DNA of 38,480 nt, from the NCBI GenBank assembly GCA_003576945.1, contig QEVC01000007.1, positions 1 to 38,480 on the forward strand, read 5' to 3'. The notes under the pieces were generated by a model that saw only the letters and a program-made list of their open reading frames with translations, ran no database searches and had not been told where the DNA came from. The first letter of the stretch is position 1, and every line of letters starts with the position of its first letter. The translations under genes were made by a program, and so were the position numbers. This document shows, one piece after another, positions 16,596 to 23,509 of the stretch. The stretch is from Candidatus Microgenomates bacterium. Its GTDB lineage: Bacteria > Patescibacteriota > Microgenomatia > UBA1400 > UBA12108.

Positions 16596-17860
16596 AGATG
16601 TTTTTTAAAATCTTCGTGCAGTTTATAAACAAAACCAGCGCCCATTGTGAGGATGATATCACCTGGTCTACTTGCATTCCAGACTACCTCCGCGGCATTA
16701 TCCCAGGTTAAGGCAGTAGCGCCGGGAATCAGGGCTGCAAAAGAAGCTGGTGTGATTTGATGAGGCTTGCCAATTTCCCTGGCAGACTCAAAAATTGGCA
16801 TGATGAAGGTTAAATCCGCAACACTTAAGGCTTTGGCGAAATCGGATAAAAGACTCTCGGTGCGGGTATAGGTGTGTGACTCAAAAACTAAGATAACGCG
16901 GCGGTCTGGAAAATGTGTTTTGAAAGAGGTGGTGGTGACCTCGATCTCACCTGGATGATGACCGTAATCGTCATAGAGCAAGCGCCCTGCCACCTCACCG
17001 TGATACTCTTGCCTACGTCCCGCGCCACGATAGGCTTGGATTGCCTTCTCAGCTATTTCAAGCGGTATCCCTGCGGCTTGCGCAGCTAATACGGCGGCTT
17101 GAGCATCTAACTGATTCTGATCACCAAAGACAGAAAGTTCGAATGGTTTAAGGTTTGAGTTATATGGTGAAAGATGACATACAGGATTACTGTTCTTTAA
17201 TATTTGCATAGTGAGTGGGTCGGTATCGTTGTAGACCCATGTGCCTGACGCCGGAATACCTTTGATTAAGTCACTAAATACTCGAAGGGTGTCACCAACT
17301 GTTGGATAGATATCGGGGTGATCGTGCACGATATTGGTAGTAATTACAATCTCGGGGGTGAGGAGGGCAAACTTAGGTCTTGGATCAGTCTTGCTAACGG
17401 CATATTCATCGGCTTCGATGACATAATAGGGATCACTCCCGGCATGTCCGGGAGAGTCTAATCCAGCAATGGTGCTAGTACCAACATAATAGCCGACGTC
17501 GCGTCCGATACTATGGAAAAGGGCAGCGAGCATGGCGCTGGTCGTGGTCTTACCGCCAACTCCGGCGACGGCAATCACACGACGACTCCCAACAAAATCT
17601 GCCAGTGCCTGGGCAAGGGTCTTGGTGGGAATATTGGTCGTCGGGACTGGATAGGCCGCAGAGTGGATAATTAGGTCACATTGTGGCAGAGGGACAGAAA
17701 ATAGTGAGACTTTGATGTTGTGTTTTTTTAGGATAGCGTCGGTGATAAAAACCTCATCTGTGTCACTCCCTGAGACTACCCACCCGGCATCAGCCATCGC
17801 TAGAGCGAGAGAGGTCATGCCGACCCCCTTGATGCCGATAAAAAACACACTTTTAGGCAT
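16592..17860 (-). CDS. murC: Mur ligase in the murC position (UDP-MurNAc:L-alanine ligase, with Mpl-like features)
   Basis: Cytoplasmic ATP-dependent Mur ligase of 422 aa. N-terminal VFFIGIKGVGMTSLALAMA and VSGSDTDE match the MurC/Mpl uridine-binding domain. The ATP loop is VAGVGGKTTTSAML (about residues 95-108), where MurC and Mpl usually have GTHGKTTT. The middle block YYVIEADEYAVSKTDPRPKF and HDHPDIYPT resembles Mpl (EADEYDTAFFDKRSKF, DHADIF) more than MurC (EADESDxSF). The C-terminal domain has YDDYGHHPGEIEVT and VFESHTYTRT. Position beside murB and the lack of another candidate favour a MurC role. The frame is open to 17971, but ATG 17860 is chosen from the MurC N-terminus; it overlaps the upstream gene by 8 nt. 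Confidence 0.85.
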   Translation of the reverse strand: MPKSVFFIGIKGVGMTSLALAMADAGWVVSGSDTDEVFITDAILKKHNIKVSLFSVPLPQCDLIIHSAAYPVPTTNIPTKTLAQALADFVGSRRVIAVAGVGGKTTTSAMLAALFHSIGRDVGYYVGTSTIAGLDSPGHAGSDPYYVIEADEYAVSKTDPRPKFALLTPEIVITTNIVHDHPDIYPTVGDTLRVFSDLIKGIPASGTWVYNDTDPLTMQILKNSNPVCHLSPYNSNLKPFELSVFGDQNQLDAQAAVLAAQAAGIPLEIAEKAIQAYRGAGRRQEYHGEVAGRLLYDDYGHHPGEIEVTTTSFKTHFPDRRVILVFESHTYTRTESLLSDFAKALSVADLTFIMPIFESAREIGKPHQITPASFAALIPGATALTWDNAAEVVWNASRPGDIILTMGAGFVYKLHEDFKKHL

Positions 17861-18596
17861 TACTTGCTTTCTTTTGGGCACGAGAGTAGTCGCTCCGATT
17901 ATTAACCCCATGCCAAATTGAACTATCTTGGCGGAAATAAGCGCAGACTTTTTTGTTGCTTCTGAGAGCAATCTCGACCATGTCGGTTGCGTAGTACTCG
18001 CCAGTCAAGACATTTTTTTGAATATCGCCAATGTGTTTTTCCAGAAAATCACGCCTGAAACAGTAGAATCCTGTATTAATTTCTTGAATTTTCTTTTCGT
18101 TGTCGGTTGCATTTTTTTCTTCGACTATGCGCTCAACCTCGCCTAACTCATTGCGGACAATTCGCCCTAGACCAGTGGGATCATCTTTGTGGATGGTCAA
18201 GAACAATAAATCACAGTTTTTGATTTTTAGTTCTTCTACCATTTTATGGTAAAGTGATACGGGATAAAAGGCAGAGTCGTCTCCATAAACAGTTAAAACC
18301 GTCTCGATCGATGAGTCTAGGAATGGAATCGCAGACTTTAAGGCATCTCCAGTCCCAAGGGGTTCTTTTTGGGTGGCGTAGATCACTTTATTACCCAAAG
18401 CAACTTTGACACTATCTGCTGCAAAACCAACGACAGTGATGATTTGGGCAACCCCAGCTTCGATAAGATGATCGACAGTATGTGCGACCATTGGCTTGCC
18501 ATGGAGATTAAAGGCAACCTTGTTCTTGGTTTTTGCCTTCATGCGGGTGCCACGCCCGGCAGCAAGAACAATGGCGGCGGTGTGTGTTAAGTTCAT
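17853..18596 (-). CDS. glmU: GlmU-type UDP-GlcNAc pyrophosphorylase domain (stand-alone nucleotidyltransferase)
   Basis: Nucleotidyltransferase of 247 aa that should make UDP-GlcNAc from GlcNAc-1-phosphate and UTP. The signature IVLAAGRGTRMKAKTKNKV is at residues 9-27, followed by KPMVAHTVDHLI, TQKEPLGTGDALKSAI, and VYGDDSAFYP in place of the usual GDxPL metal motif. ITGFYCF-like INTGFYCFRRDFLE and the last part HGVNNRSDYSRAQKK match the end of the GlmU N-domain. The whole left-handed helix acetyltransferase half is missing, so this is a monofunctional version; the acetylation step must come from elsewhere. It sits between murE and murC. Its leader is formed entirely by a 7-bp tandem array (18605-18670). 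A related sugar nucleotidyltransferase is the alternative call. Confidence 0.8.
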   Translation of the reverse strand: MNLTHTAAIVLAAGRGTRMKAKTKNKVAFNLHGKPMVAHTVDHLIEAGVAQIITVVGFAADSVKVALGNKVIYATQKEPLGTGDALKSAIPFLDSSIETVLTVYGDDSAFYPVSLYHKMVEELKIKNCDLLFLTIHKDDPTGLGRIVRNELGEVERIVEEKNATDNEKKIQEINTGFYCFRRDFLEKHIGDIQKNVLTGEYYATDMVEIALRSNKKVCAYFRQDSSIWHGVNNRSDYSRAQKKASNA

Positions 18597-18604
18597 AAAG
18601 TTGT

Positions 18605-18670
18605 AAGTATCTAGTATCTAGTATCTAGTATCTAGTATCTAGTATCTAGTATCTAGTATTTAGTATTTAG
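18605..18670. repeat. 7-bp tandem array, about 9 copies of TAGTATC/TAGTATT
   Basis: Plus-strand units: AAGTATC (18605-18611), six perfect TAGTATC (18612-18653), two TAGTATT (18654-18667), then a partial TAG. It fills the 70-bp gap between the glmU start (18596) and the murE stop (18667-18669), which the last unit overlaps. Read in the direction of transcription the unit is GATACTA, and each copy contains GATACT, one base from TATACT. The copy nearest glmU puts GATACT 9 nt before the ATG, the place where other genes here have a -10 box. Copies degrade only at the two edges. Confidence 0.95.
18606..18611 (-). promoter_or_regulatory. -10-like GATACT, 9 nt before glmU, within the tandem array
   Basis: GATACT on the minus strand at the edge of the heptamer array, 9 nt before ATG 18596. 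The further copies upstream repeat the same hexamer every 7 bp. Confidence 0.35.
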
Positions 18671-19956
18671 TTATTATTTAGTGCGTTTTGCATGGCTTCT
18701 TGGTCTGACCAAGGGGTTTCGGTCCAGCCATCGAGATTCATCGAACCTTCATGTCCCTTGCCACAGGATACCACCCAATCTCCAGATCGTGCAAATTCAT
18801 TAATTGCCCGACTGATCGCAAGTTTTCGATCTAATTCGATAACAACCTTCCGTTTGGTTGAACTTGGCATGCCGGCCATAATATCACTCGCTATTTGCTT
18901 GGGATCTTCGGAACGTGGGTCTTCGCTAGTTATGATTATTTGGTCAGCGAACTCGGCCGCATATTTCCCCATTAAGGGTCTTTTACTGCTATCTCGCAAA
19001 CCAGCAGAACCAAAGACTACAATTAATTTTTCATTCTTGCCTAATTTATTATTTAGATTTCTAAGAACTTCCCGCAAAGCGTTCGGAGTATGGGCAAAGT
19101 CGACGTAGGCATGAATACCCCTAGTGTTTTTAATTTCTTGTAATCTCCCTTTAACTCCGGGGAAAGAAAGAAGGGTGCGCTTGATGTCGACCGGGTTAAT
19201 CTCTAAAAGAAGAGCAGTACTAATTGCGGCGAGCGCATTACTCACATTGTACCTACCAGTCATCGGGAGCTTATAGACAATGCGACCAAGTCTAAAGTTA
19301 ATTGAATCCTTAGATTCAACTAAGTCTTGCGCCTTTAACTGAGAGTCGGTCTCTAGTGAATAGGTAGAAAAGAGAGTCTTGGGAAGAGAGGCGTTAATGA
19401 TAGGAAAATCTGGCTGGTCTTTATTAATAACCGCGTGATCTGCACCCTTAAACAATCTTAGCTTGGCAGCACGATACTTTTCGTACGTCCCATGATAATC
19501 GAGATGTTCGTGAGTAATATTGGTGAGTACAGCAATTTTTGGCTTAATAGGAAAGAAGCGAAACTGATCAAGGCCATGACTCGTAACCTCGAGGACAACA
19601 TAACGAATTTTTTGAGATCTGATACGTCTCAGTAGTCTTTGGAGTAAAAAGGGATCGGGGGTCGTGACATGAAACCCAGTATCGAAACTCTTCTTGCCAA
19701 TTTTGGCTTCTACTGTACTGATCATGGCTACTTTGCGCTTTGCCATTTTGAGGATGTGATAAATCATGCTGATAGTTGTGGTTTTGCCATCGGTACCAGT
19801 GACGGCAATGATCTCTAACCCTTCACTGGGATTGCCATACATCCGCGAAGCGATAAAGGCGAGCGGCAGATGATAGAAGTAGTTGACAAGAGACTGCGGA
19901 AACAGGGGCCTGAGTTTACGAAGCAGAGTTATTAAGTAACGCCTATATTTCAGCAT
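18667..19956 (-). CDS. murE: UDP-MurNAc-tripeptide synthetase MurE
   Basis: Cytoplasmic Mur ligase of 429 aa that adds the third amino acid to UDP-MurNAc-L-Ala-D-Glu. The ATP P-loop AVTGTDGKTTTISMIYHI is at residues 51-68, followed by TTPDPFLLQRLLRR, VLEVTSHGLDQFR and LTNITHEHLDYHGTYE. The C-terminal domain has HAYVDFAHTPNALREVLR, VVFGSAGLRDSSKRPLMG and EDPRSEDPKQIASDI (about 345-359). EDPR matches the DNPR motif of meso-diaminopimelate enzymes, so mDAP is the likely substrate. Only about 50 residues precede the P-loop, against about 110 in E. coli MurE, so most of the usual N-terminal uridine-binding domain is missing. No murF follows. TAAAAT lies 12 nt and AAAGGA 4 nt before the ATG. Confidence 0.92.
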   Translation of the reverse strand: MLKYRRYLITLLRKLRPLFPQSLVNYFYHLPLAFIASRMYGNPSEGLEIIAVTGTDGKTTTISMIYHILKMAKRKVAMISTVEAKIGKKSFDTGFHVTTPDPFLLQRLLRRIRSQKIRYVVLEVTSHGLDQFRFFPIKPKIAVLTNITHEHLDYHGTYEKYRAAKLRLFKGADHAVINKDQPDFPIINASLPKTLFSTYSLETDSQLKAQDLVESKDSINFRLGRIVYKLPMTGRYNVSNALAAISTALLLEINPVDIKRTLLSFPGVKGRLQEIKNTRGIHAYVDFAHTPNALREVLRNLNNKLGKNEKLIVVFGSAGLRDSSKRPLMGKYAAEFADQIIITSEDPRSEDPKQIASDIMAGMPSSTKRKVVIELDRKLAISRAINEFARSGDWVVSCGKGHEGSMNLDGWTETPWSDQEAMQNALNNN

Positions 19957-19960
19957 AAGA

Positions 19961-19974
19961 TCCTTTGTATTTTA
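19961..19974 (-). promoter_or_regulatory. -10 hexamer TAAAAT and Shine-Dalgarno AAAGGA before murE
   Basis: On the minus strand TAAAAT (19969-19974) is followed by AAAGGA (19961-19966), which ends 4 nt before ATG 19956. This start therefore offers both signals within 18 nt. Confidence 0.45.
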
Positions 19975-19983
19975 ACACCTGTA

Positions 19984-21726
19984 CTACTGATCTGGTGGAA
20001 TGTTGTAATGAAGGAGCAGTCGCTTGGCTATTGTAAACCATAAGGGGGCGGCGGTTTCACTACCCCATTGTGAAGACTGGGGTTCTCTAAGTTTTACCAA
20101 CATTACAAAGCGTGGGTTGTGGGCTGGAGCAAAACCAACAAAGCTCGCAATAGTTTTTTCCGCATCATAGTGGCCAGAAACAGCGATTTGGGCGGTACCT
20201 GTCTTGCCGGCCATGGTGTAACCCTTGGGCTTGGCCCATTTAGCCTCGCCATACTCAACTGCCTTAATCATAAGCTCAGTCGTCCGACGCGCAGCATCTT
20301 CGGAGATTACGGTCCGAATGGTTTTGGGTAAAATCGGCAGATCATCCTCACCTAGAACCGTATCTACCACGTGTGGTTCCATGAGCTTGCCGCCGTTGGC
20401 GATTGCACCAACTGCTCGCACCATCTGGATACTAGTAACTGCAATGCCCTGCCCAAAAGAGCTAGTCGCATAATCTACTTCGCCCCATTTTTTCCTCAGA
20501 GGCGAGGCGACTTCTTCTTGGAGATCGATGCCGGTTTTTTCGCCAAAACCAAAGTTTTTGATGTACTCAACTAGCTTGTCACCTCCAAGTTTCCGCTGCA
20601 TCCAAACCATCCCAGTATTGTCAGAGTGGACAATAATATCTTCGGGAGTTGCGTCCTTTTTGTATTCACCGTTCCAAGTTTTGATACTGTATTTGTCGAT
20701 CGCAACGGGGCCTGCGCAAATGTCACATTGGTCAGTCTCGGTGATAACCCCCTCATTGAGAGCGGCGGCCGCGACCAGGACTTTAAAAGTACTACCTGGT
20801 TCGTAGGTATTAGCAATGCTTGGGTTCTTGTAGAGCGAACTATCATAGAGGTAGAAACGTGAGGGATCGTAGGTAGGAAGAGCGGCCATGGCCAAGATAC
20901 CTCCAGTCTTGGGATCCATAACAACAACCTCGCCGCTAGCTGCACCATAGCGCTCCAGAGCTTTGGCGAGCTCAGAAACAACGGCATGTTGCACGCCACG
21001 ATCTAAGTGGAGTTTGAGCGAGCGACCAAGTCGGCCAGGTAGTAGCTCCCAGGTCCCCGTAAGGAGCGGGTTGCCGAGGGCATCTTTTTCTTGAGCCTCA
21101 ATGCGAGAACGACTTGTTAGTTCACGGTTATAGTATCCTTCTAGTCCGAAGTAGCCGAGCGGGTTACCTCCATCATCCCGACCAACAAAACCTGTAACAT
21201 GCGCCGAGAGACTGGCTTCGGGATAATCCCGAGTAAAATCTTGATCAAAAGTCAGGCCGGTTAGCCCGGTTTCGTGAATTTTTGATTTGACGGTTTCGCT
21301 GATATTTTGGGCGAGCGTGACGTAGCCATTACTCTTGGCGAGTCTGGCACTCATGGTAGCACTTGCGGCATTTTTTAGCTCGGTTAAATAGAGCGGGGCG
21401 CGGAGTGAGTCGGTGGCAATAATTGGATCGGTAATCTCATATTCGAGCAGATTACTAATTGTTTCGGGGAGAGCTCTAACTTCGCCAGTAAATCCTGGCA
21501 AATAGACGCCGAGGTTGTAGACAGGTCGGTTGATAACCAGGGCCGCATTATCGGCGGTTATGATTTCACCACGTTTGGTGATTTCGATGTTTCGATCGCT
21601 ATACTGCTGCCTCGCCTCGGCGCGCAGCTCGGCACCTCGAATGAGCTGCCAGTAAGCCAGGCGAAGAGTCACAGCTGCGAGCAAGAAAATAACTATGAGA
21701 AAAAATGCCTGAATCCTTGGTCGCAT
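19984..21726 (-). CDS. ftsI: Division transpeptidase FtsI (class B penicillin-binding protein)
   Basis: Membrane-anchored peptidoglycan transpeptidase of 580 aa that crosslinks septal glycan made by FtsW. One N-terminal transmembrane helix (about residues 5-25, FFLIVIFLLAAVTLRLAYW) is followed by the PBP dimerisation domain (about 30-230). The transpeptidase domain has all three active-site motifs: YEPGSTFKVL with the nucleophile Ser (about 308), HSDNTGMVW for SxN (about 366), and MAGKTGTAQIA for KTG (about 506). No PASTA domains follow. The frame is open to 21807 and overlaps the ftsL-like gene; ATG 21726 is chosen because TATACT lies 9 nt before it and the anchor begins right after. Confidence 0.95.
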   Translation of the reverse strand: MRPRIQAFFLIVIFLLAAVTLRLAYWQLIRGAELRAEARQQYSDRNIEITKRGEIITADNAALVINRPVYNLGVYLPGFTGEVRALPETISNLLEYEITDPIIATDSLRAPLYLTELKNAASATMSARLAKSNGYVTLAQNISETVKSKIHETGLTGLTFDQDFTRDYPEASLSAHVTGFVGRDDGGNPLGYFGLEGYYNRELTSRSRIEAQEKDALGNPLLTGTWELLPGRLGRSLKLHLDRGVQHAVVSELAKALERYGAASGEVVVMDPKTGGILAMAALPTYDPSRFYLYDSSLYKNPSIANTYEPGSTFKVLVAAAALNEGVITETDQCDICAGPVAIDKYSIKTWNGEYKKDATPEDIIVHSDNTGMVWMQRKLGGDKLVEYIKNFGFGEKTGIDLQEEVASPLRKKWGEVDYATSSFGQGIAVTSIQMVRAVGAIANGGKLMEPHVVDTVLGEDDLPILPKTIRTVISEDAARRTTELMIKAVEYGEAKWAKPKGYTMAGKTGTAQIAVSGHYDAEKTIASFVGFAPAHNPRFVMLVKLREPQSSQWGSETAAPLWFTIAKRLLLHYNIPPDQ

Positions 21727-21735
21727 ACTAAGTGT

Positions 21736-21741
21736 AGTATA
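21736..21741 (-). promoter_or_regulatory. -10 hexamer TATACT, 9 nt before ftsI
   Basis: TATACT on the minus strand in the 25-bp gap after the ftsL-like gene, 9 nt before ATG 21726. It decides the ftsI start. Confidence 0.55.
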
Positions 21742-21751
21742 AAGTTGCATG

Positions 21752-22018
21752 TTAGCGCAAGGCAACAGAACTGCTCGAGAGACTAACGATCTGGGGACTC
21801 TCAACAAACCCCATAGCCTCTACTTTGCCTTGGATATTGGTGAGTGAGCCAAGGGCGGCGATTTGTTGCTTGAGGACGATGTTTTGATTACTTAGGTTTG
21901 TAATCTCAGCATTGATTGATTTAACTTCGACTGACTCATCGACTGCAGCGTTGGCCACAACCACATTAGCAACAACGAGGAAAAAGATGATGAGGGAGAA
22001 GAGTTTGACCAATTTCAT
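21752..22018 (-). CDS. ftsL: FtsL-like small bitopic division protein
   Basis: Protein of 88 aa recognised mainly by architecture and place between rsmH and ftsI, where ftsL is found in many bacteria. Residues 1-23 form a hydrophobic helix (LFSLIIFFLVVANVVVANA) after MKLVK. Residues 30-60 look like a coiled coil (VEVKSINAEITNLSNQN, then IVLKQQIAAL). The end VEAMGFVESPQIVSL resembles the FtsL/DivIC C-terminal pattern (A-x-x-x-G-[FM]). The helix ends in ANAAV, which could also be read as a cleavable signal peptide; FtsL should keep its anchor, so this is a point of doubt. Its ATG overlaps the rsmH stop (ATGA). Sequence alone would not prove FtsL. Confidence 0.7.
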   Translation of the reverse strand: MKLVKLFSLIIFFLVVANVVVANAAVDESVEVKSINAEITNLSNQNIVLKQQIAALGSLTNIQGKVEAMGFVESPQIVSLSSSSVALR

Positions 22019-22887
22019 GCTTTCCTCCCATACCTGAGTTTGGCACTACGTGACCTACGATTGTCATATTGTTCGTCGAGTGAGGGAGTGATAATGTCAC
22101 TCACCTCTAAAATATCTTTGAGACTTGCAAAGAAGTTTTTGACAATCTCATCCTCTAAGCTGTGGAAGGAGATAACGACGAGTACACCACCTGAGGTGAG
22201 TTTGCTCCAGGCCGAGGGCAGTGCGGCCTTGAGCTCCTCACGCTCAGTGTTGACAGCCATACGGAGGGCTTGGAAAACTTTGGTGGCAGGATGCAAGTGA
22301 GATTTGCTACGGGTAACATTACGTGCTACCAGACTAGCTAATTCGGCAGTTGATTCGATAGGCTTAGTTTTGCGGGCGTCAAGGATCGCTGCCACTATTT
22401 TTTTGGCGGCGTATTCTTCGCCGAGTGTGGAGAAGAGCTCTATTAGCTCATTCTTACCTAAACCATTAATGAGATCTTTTGCGGTAACGGCCAGGTCTTT
22501 GTTCATGCGCATATCGAGAGGCGCGTCGTGTCTAAAGGAGAAACCACGTTCTGGAGTATCGAGCTGATAAGAACTGACACCGAGATCCATTAACACACCA
22601 CTGTATTTAGATGGCTCTAGACGATCTCCATCAAGTGCGCTCGCAAAAGAACTATGGAGACTCGTAAAGTTAGCACTTAATCCTGAGCCAGTAATTCTTT
22701 TTTGGGCGAGCTCCAAGATATCGGCATCCTGATCTATGCCGACAACTGAGGCCCCAGCTTTGAGGAGCTCGAGCGTGTGCCCGCCATAACCAAGAGTGGC
22801 GTCAATATACATTTTGCCTGGCTCAGGAGCCATGATCTTAACTACCTCAGAGAGTAGAACGGGAGTGTGGAGCAGTTTATTTTCCAT
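22015..22887 (-). CDS. rsmH: 16S rRNA (cytosine-1402-N4)-methyltransferase RsmH
   Basis: SAM-dependent methyltransferase of 290 aa (also called MraW) that methylates C1402 in the 16S rRNA decoding centre. The start LHTPVLLSEVVKIM is typical. The SAM motif DATLGYGGHTLELL is at about residues 29-42, then VVGIDQDADIL, and VLMDLGVSSYQLDTPERGFSFR with the family-specific DLGVSS (about 96-117). It ends with VISFHSLEDEIVKNFF and a basic NRRSRSAKLRYGRKA tail. It lies 2 nt after mraZ and overlaps ftsL by ATGA, so mraZ-rsmH-ftsL form one translationally linked block. Confidence 0.97.
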   Translation of the reverse strand: MENKLLHTPVLLSEVVKIMAPEPGKMYIDATLGYGGHTLELLKAGASVVGIDQDADILELAQKRITGSGLSANFTSLHSSFASALDGDRLEPSKYSGVLMDLGVSSYQLDTPERGFSFRHDAPLDMRMNKDLAVTAKDLINGLGKNELIELFSTLGEEYAAKKIVAAILDARKTKPIESTAELASLVARNVTRSKSHLHPATKVFQALRMAVNTEREELKAALPSAWSKLTSGGVLVVISFHSLEDEIVKNFFASLKDILEVSDIITPSLDEQYDNRRSRSAKLRYGRKA

Positions 22888-22889
22888 AT

Positions 22890-23321
22890 TTAGATCCCAA
22901 GCTCAGCTAAGGTATTTTCGAGTTCCCCTGTTTGCGAATTGAGACCATCAATGTATGCGTGATAGCGGGCTTTGTCCCAGATCTCAACACGAGTTAGCGC
23001 TCCGGCAAAAACGACTTCTTTGGTGATTCCGACCAATGCTTTGAGATTGTCTGGCAATAGCATGCGACCATATGTGTCTAGTTCGAGAGGAGTCGCATTG
23101 AATGTAAGTAAACGGAGAAAATCGCGAGCGGCCTTGTTGGTTAGTGGTAATGACTGGAGCTTATCGGTTAACTTACTCCAACTATCTGCTGTAAAGATAA
23201 ATAAACAACCGTCTAAGCCGTAGGTTGTAACGGATCCAGATTCTAGTTGACTACGAAAGGCTTTTGGGACGGCAACACGCTTCTTTTCATCGAGAGTATG
23301 ATAATATGTGCCTATAAACAT
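22890..23321 (-). CDS. mraZ: Transcriptional regulator MraZ
   Basis: AbrB-like DNA-binding protein of 143 aa that forms rings and controls the dcw operon it heads. Both half-motifs are present: TLDEKKRVAVPKAFR (about residues 10-24; the first usually reads DxKGR, here DEKKR) and ELDTYGRMLLPDNLKALV (about 81-98). LFIFTADSWSKL lies between. Two TGGGA boxes 10 bp apart lie just before its start, so self-regulation is probable. ATG 23321 lies about 28 nt after the predicted transcription start. First gene of the dcw cluster. Confidence 0.97.
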   Translation of the reverse strand: MFIGTYYHTLDEKKRVAVPKAFRSQLESGSVTTYGLDGCLFIFTADSWSKLTDKLQSLPLTNKAARDFLRLLTFNATPLELDTYGRMLLPDNLKALVGITKEVVFAGALTRVEIWDKARYHAYIDGLNSQTGELENTLAELGI

Positions 23322-23332
23322 ATAAGACTATC

Positions 23333-23350
23333 TCCCACTTTGTCCCACTT
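23333..23350 (-). promoter_or_regulatory. MraZ operator: two TGGGA boxes 10 bp apart
   Basis: On the minus strand AAGTGGGACA is followed directly by AAGTGGGAGA, so two TGGGA boxes (23343-23347 and 23333-23337) repeat with a 10-bp period, one helical turn. E. coli MraZ binds TGGGN repeats spaced by 5 nt, and the Mollicutes box is AAAGTGG-like; both are matched. The boxes lie directly over and after the predicted transcription start. Confidence 0.8.
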
Positions 23351-23355
23351 CGATT

Positions 23356-23384
23356 ATTAAAGCGTAAATTGATATGGTTGTCAA
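23356..23384 (-). promoter_or_regulatory. Sigma-70-type promoter of the dcw operon (Pmra)
   Basis: On the minus strand TTGACA (23379-23384) is followed by a 17-bp spacer and TTTAAT (23356-23361), one base from TATAAT. Start of transcription is predicted near 23349, giving a leader of about 28 nt that carries both MraZ boxes and a GGGAG sequence 10 nt before the ATG. The rest of the 188-bp gap (23385-23509) holds only weak AT-rich inverted repeats and no clear terminator for the gene upstream. Confidence 0.7.
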
Positions 23385-23509
23385 CTATTTAGCACTAGGA
23401 AATAGTGGTTTGATATAAAAACCGAACAGTACCCGAAATTAGTGTTATAGGATAAATAACTACGAGAAAATTATGTAAGAACGTGATGAGATGAGAAGCT
23501 TATGTGTGA

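Noticed and set aside
18605-18670. Possible CRISPR array
   Set aside because: Units are 7 bp with no spacers between them, so this is a simple tandem repeat; no cas genes are near.
21727-21807. Longer start for ftsI (27 extra codons)
   Set aside because: It would overlap the ftsL-like gene by 56 nt and place charged residues before the anchor; TATACT 9 nt before ATG 21726 supports the short form.
23385-23425. Possible terminator hairpins (CTATTT/AAATAG and GGTTT/AAACC)
   Set aside because: Stems are only 5-6 bp, AT-rich, and no U-run follows in the reading direction; not convincing as terminators.
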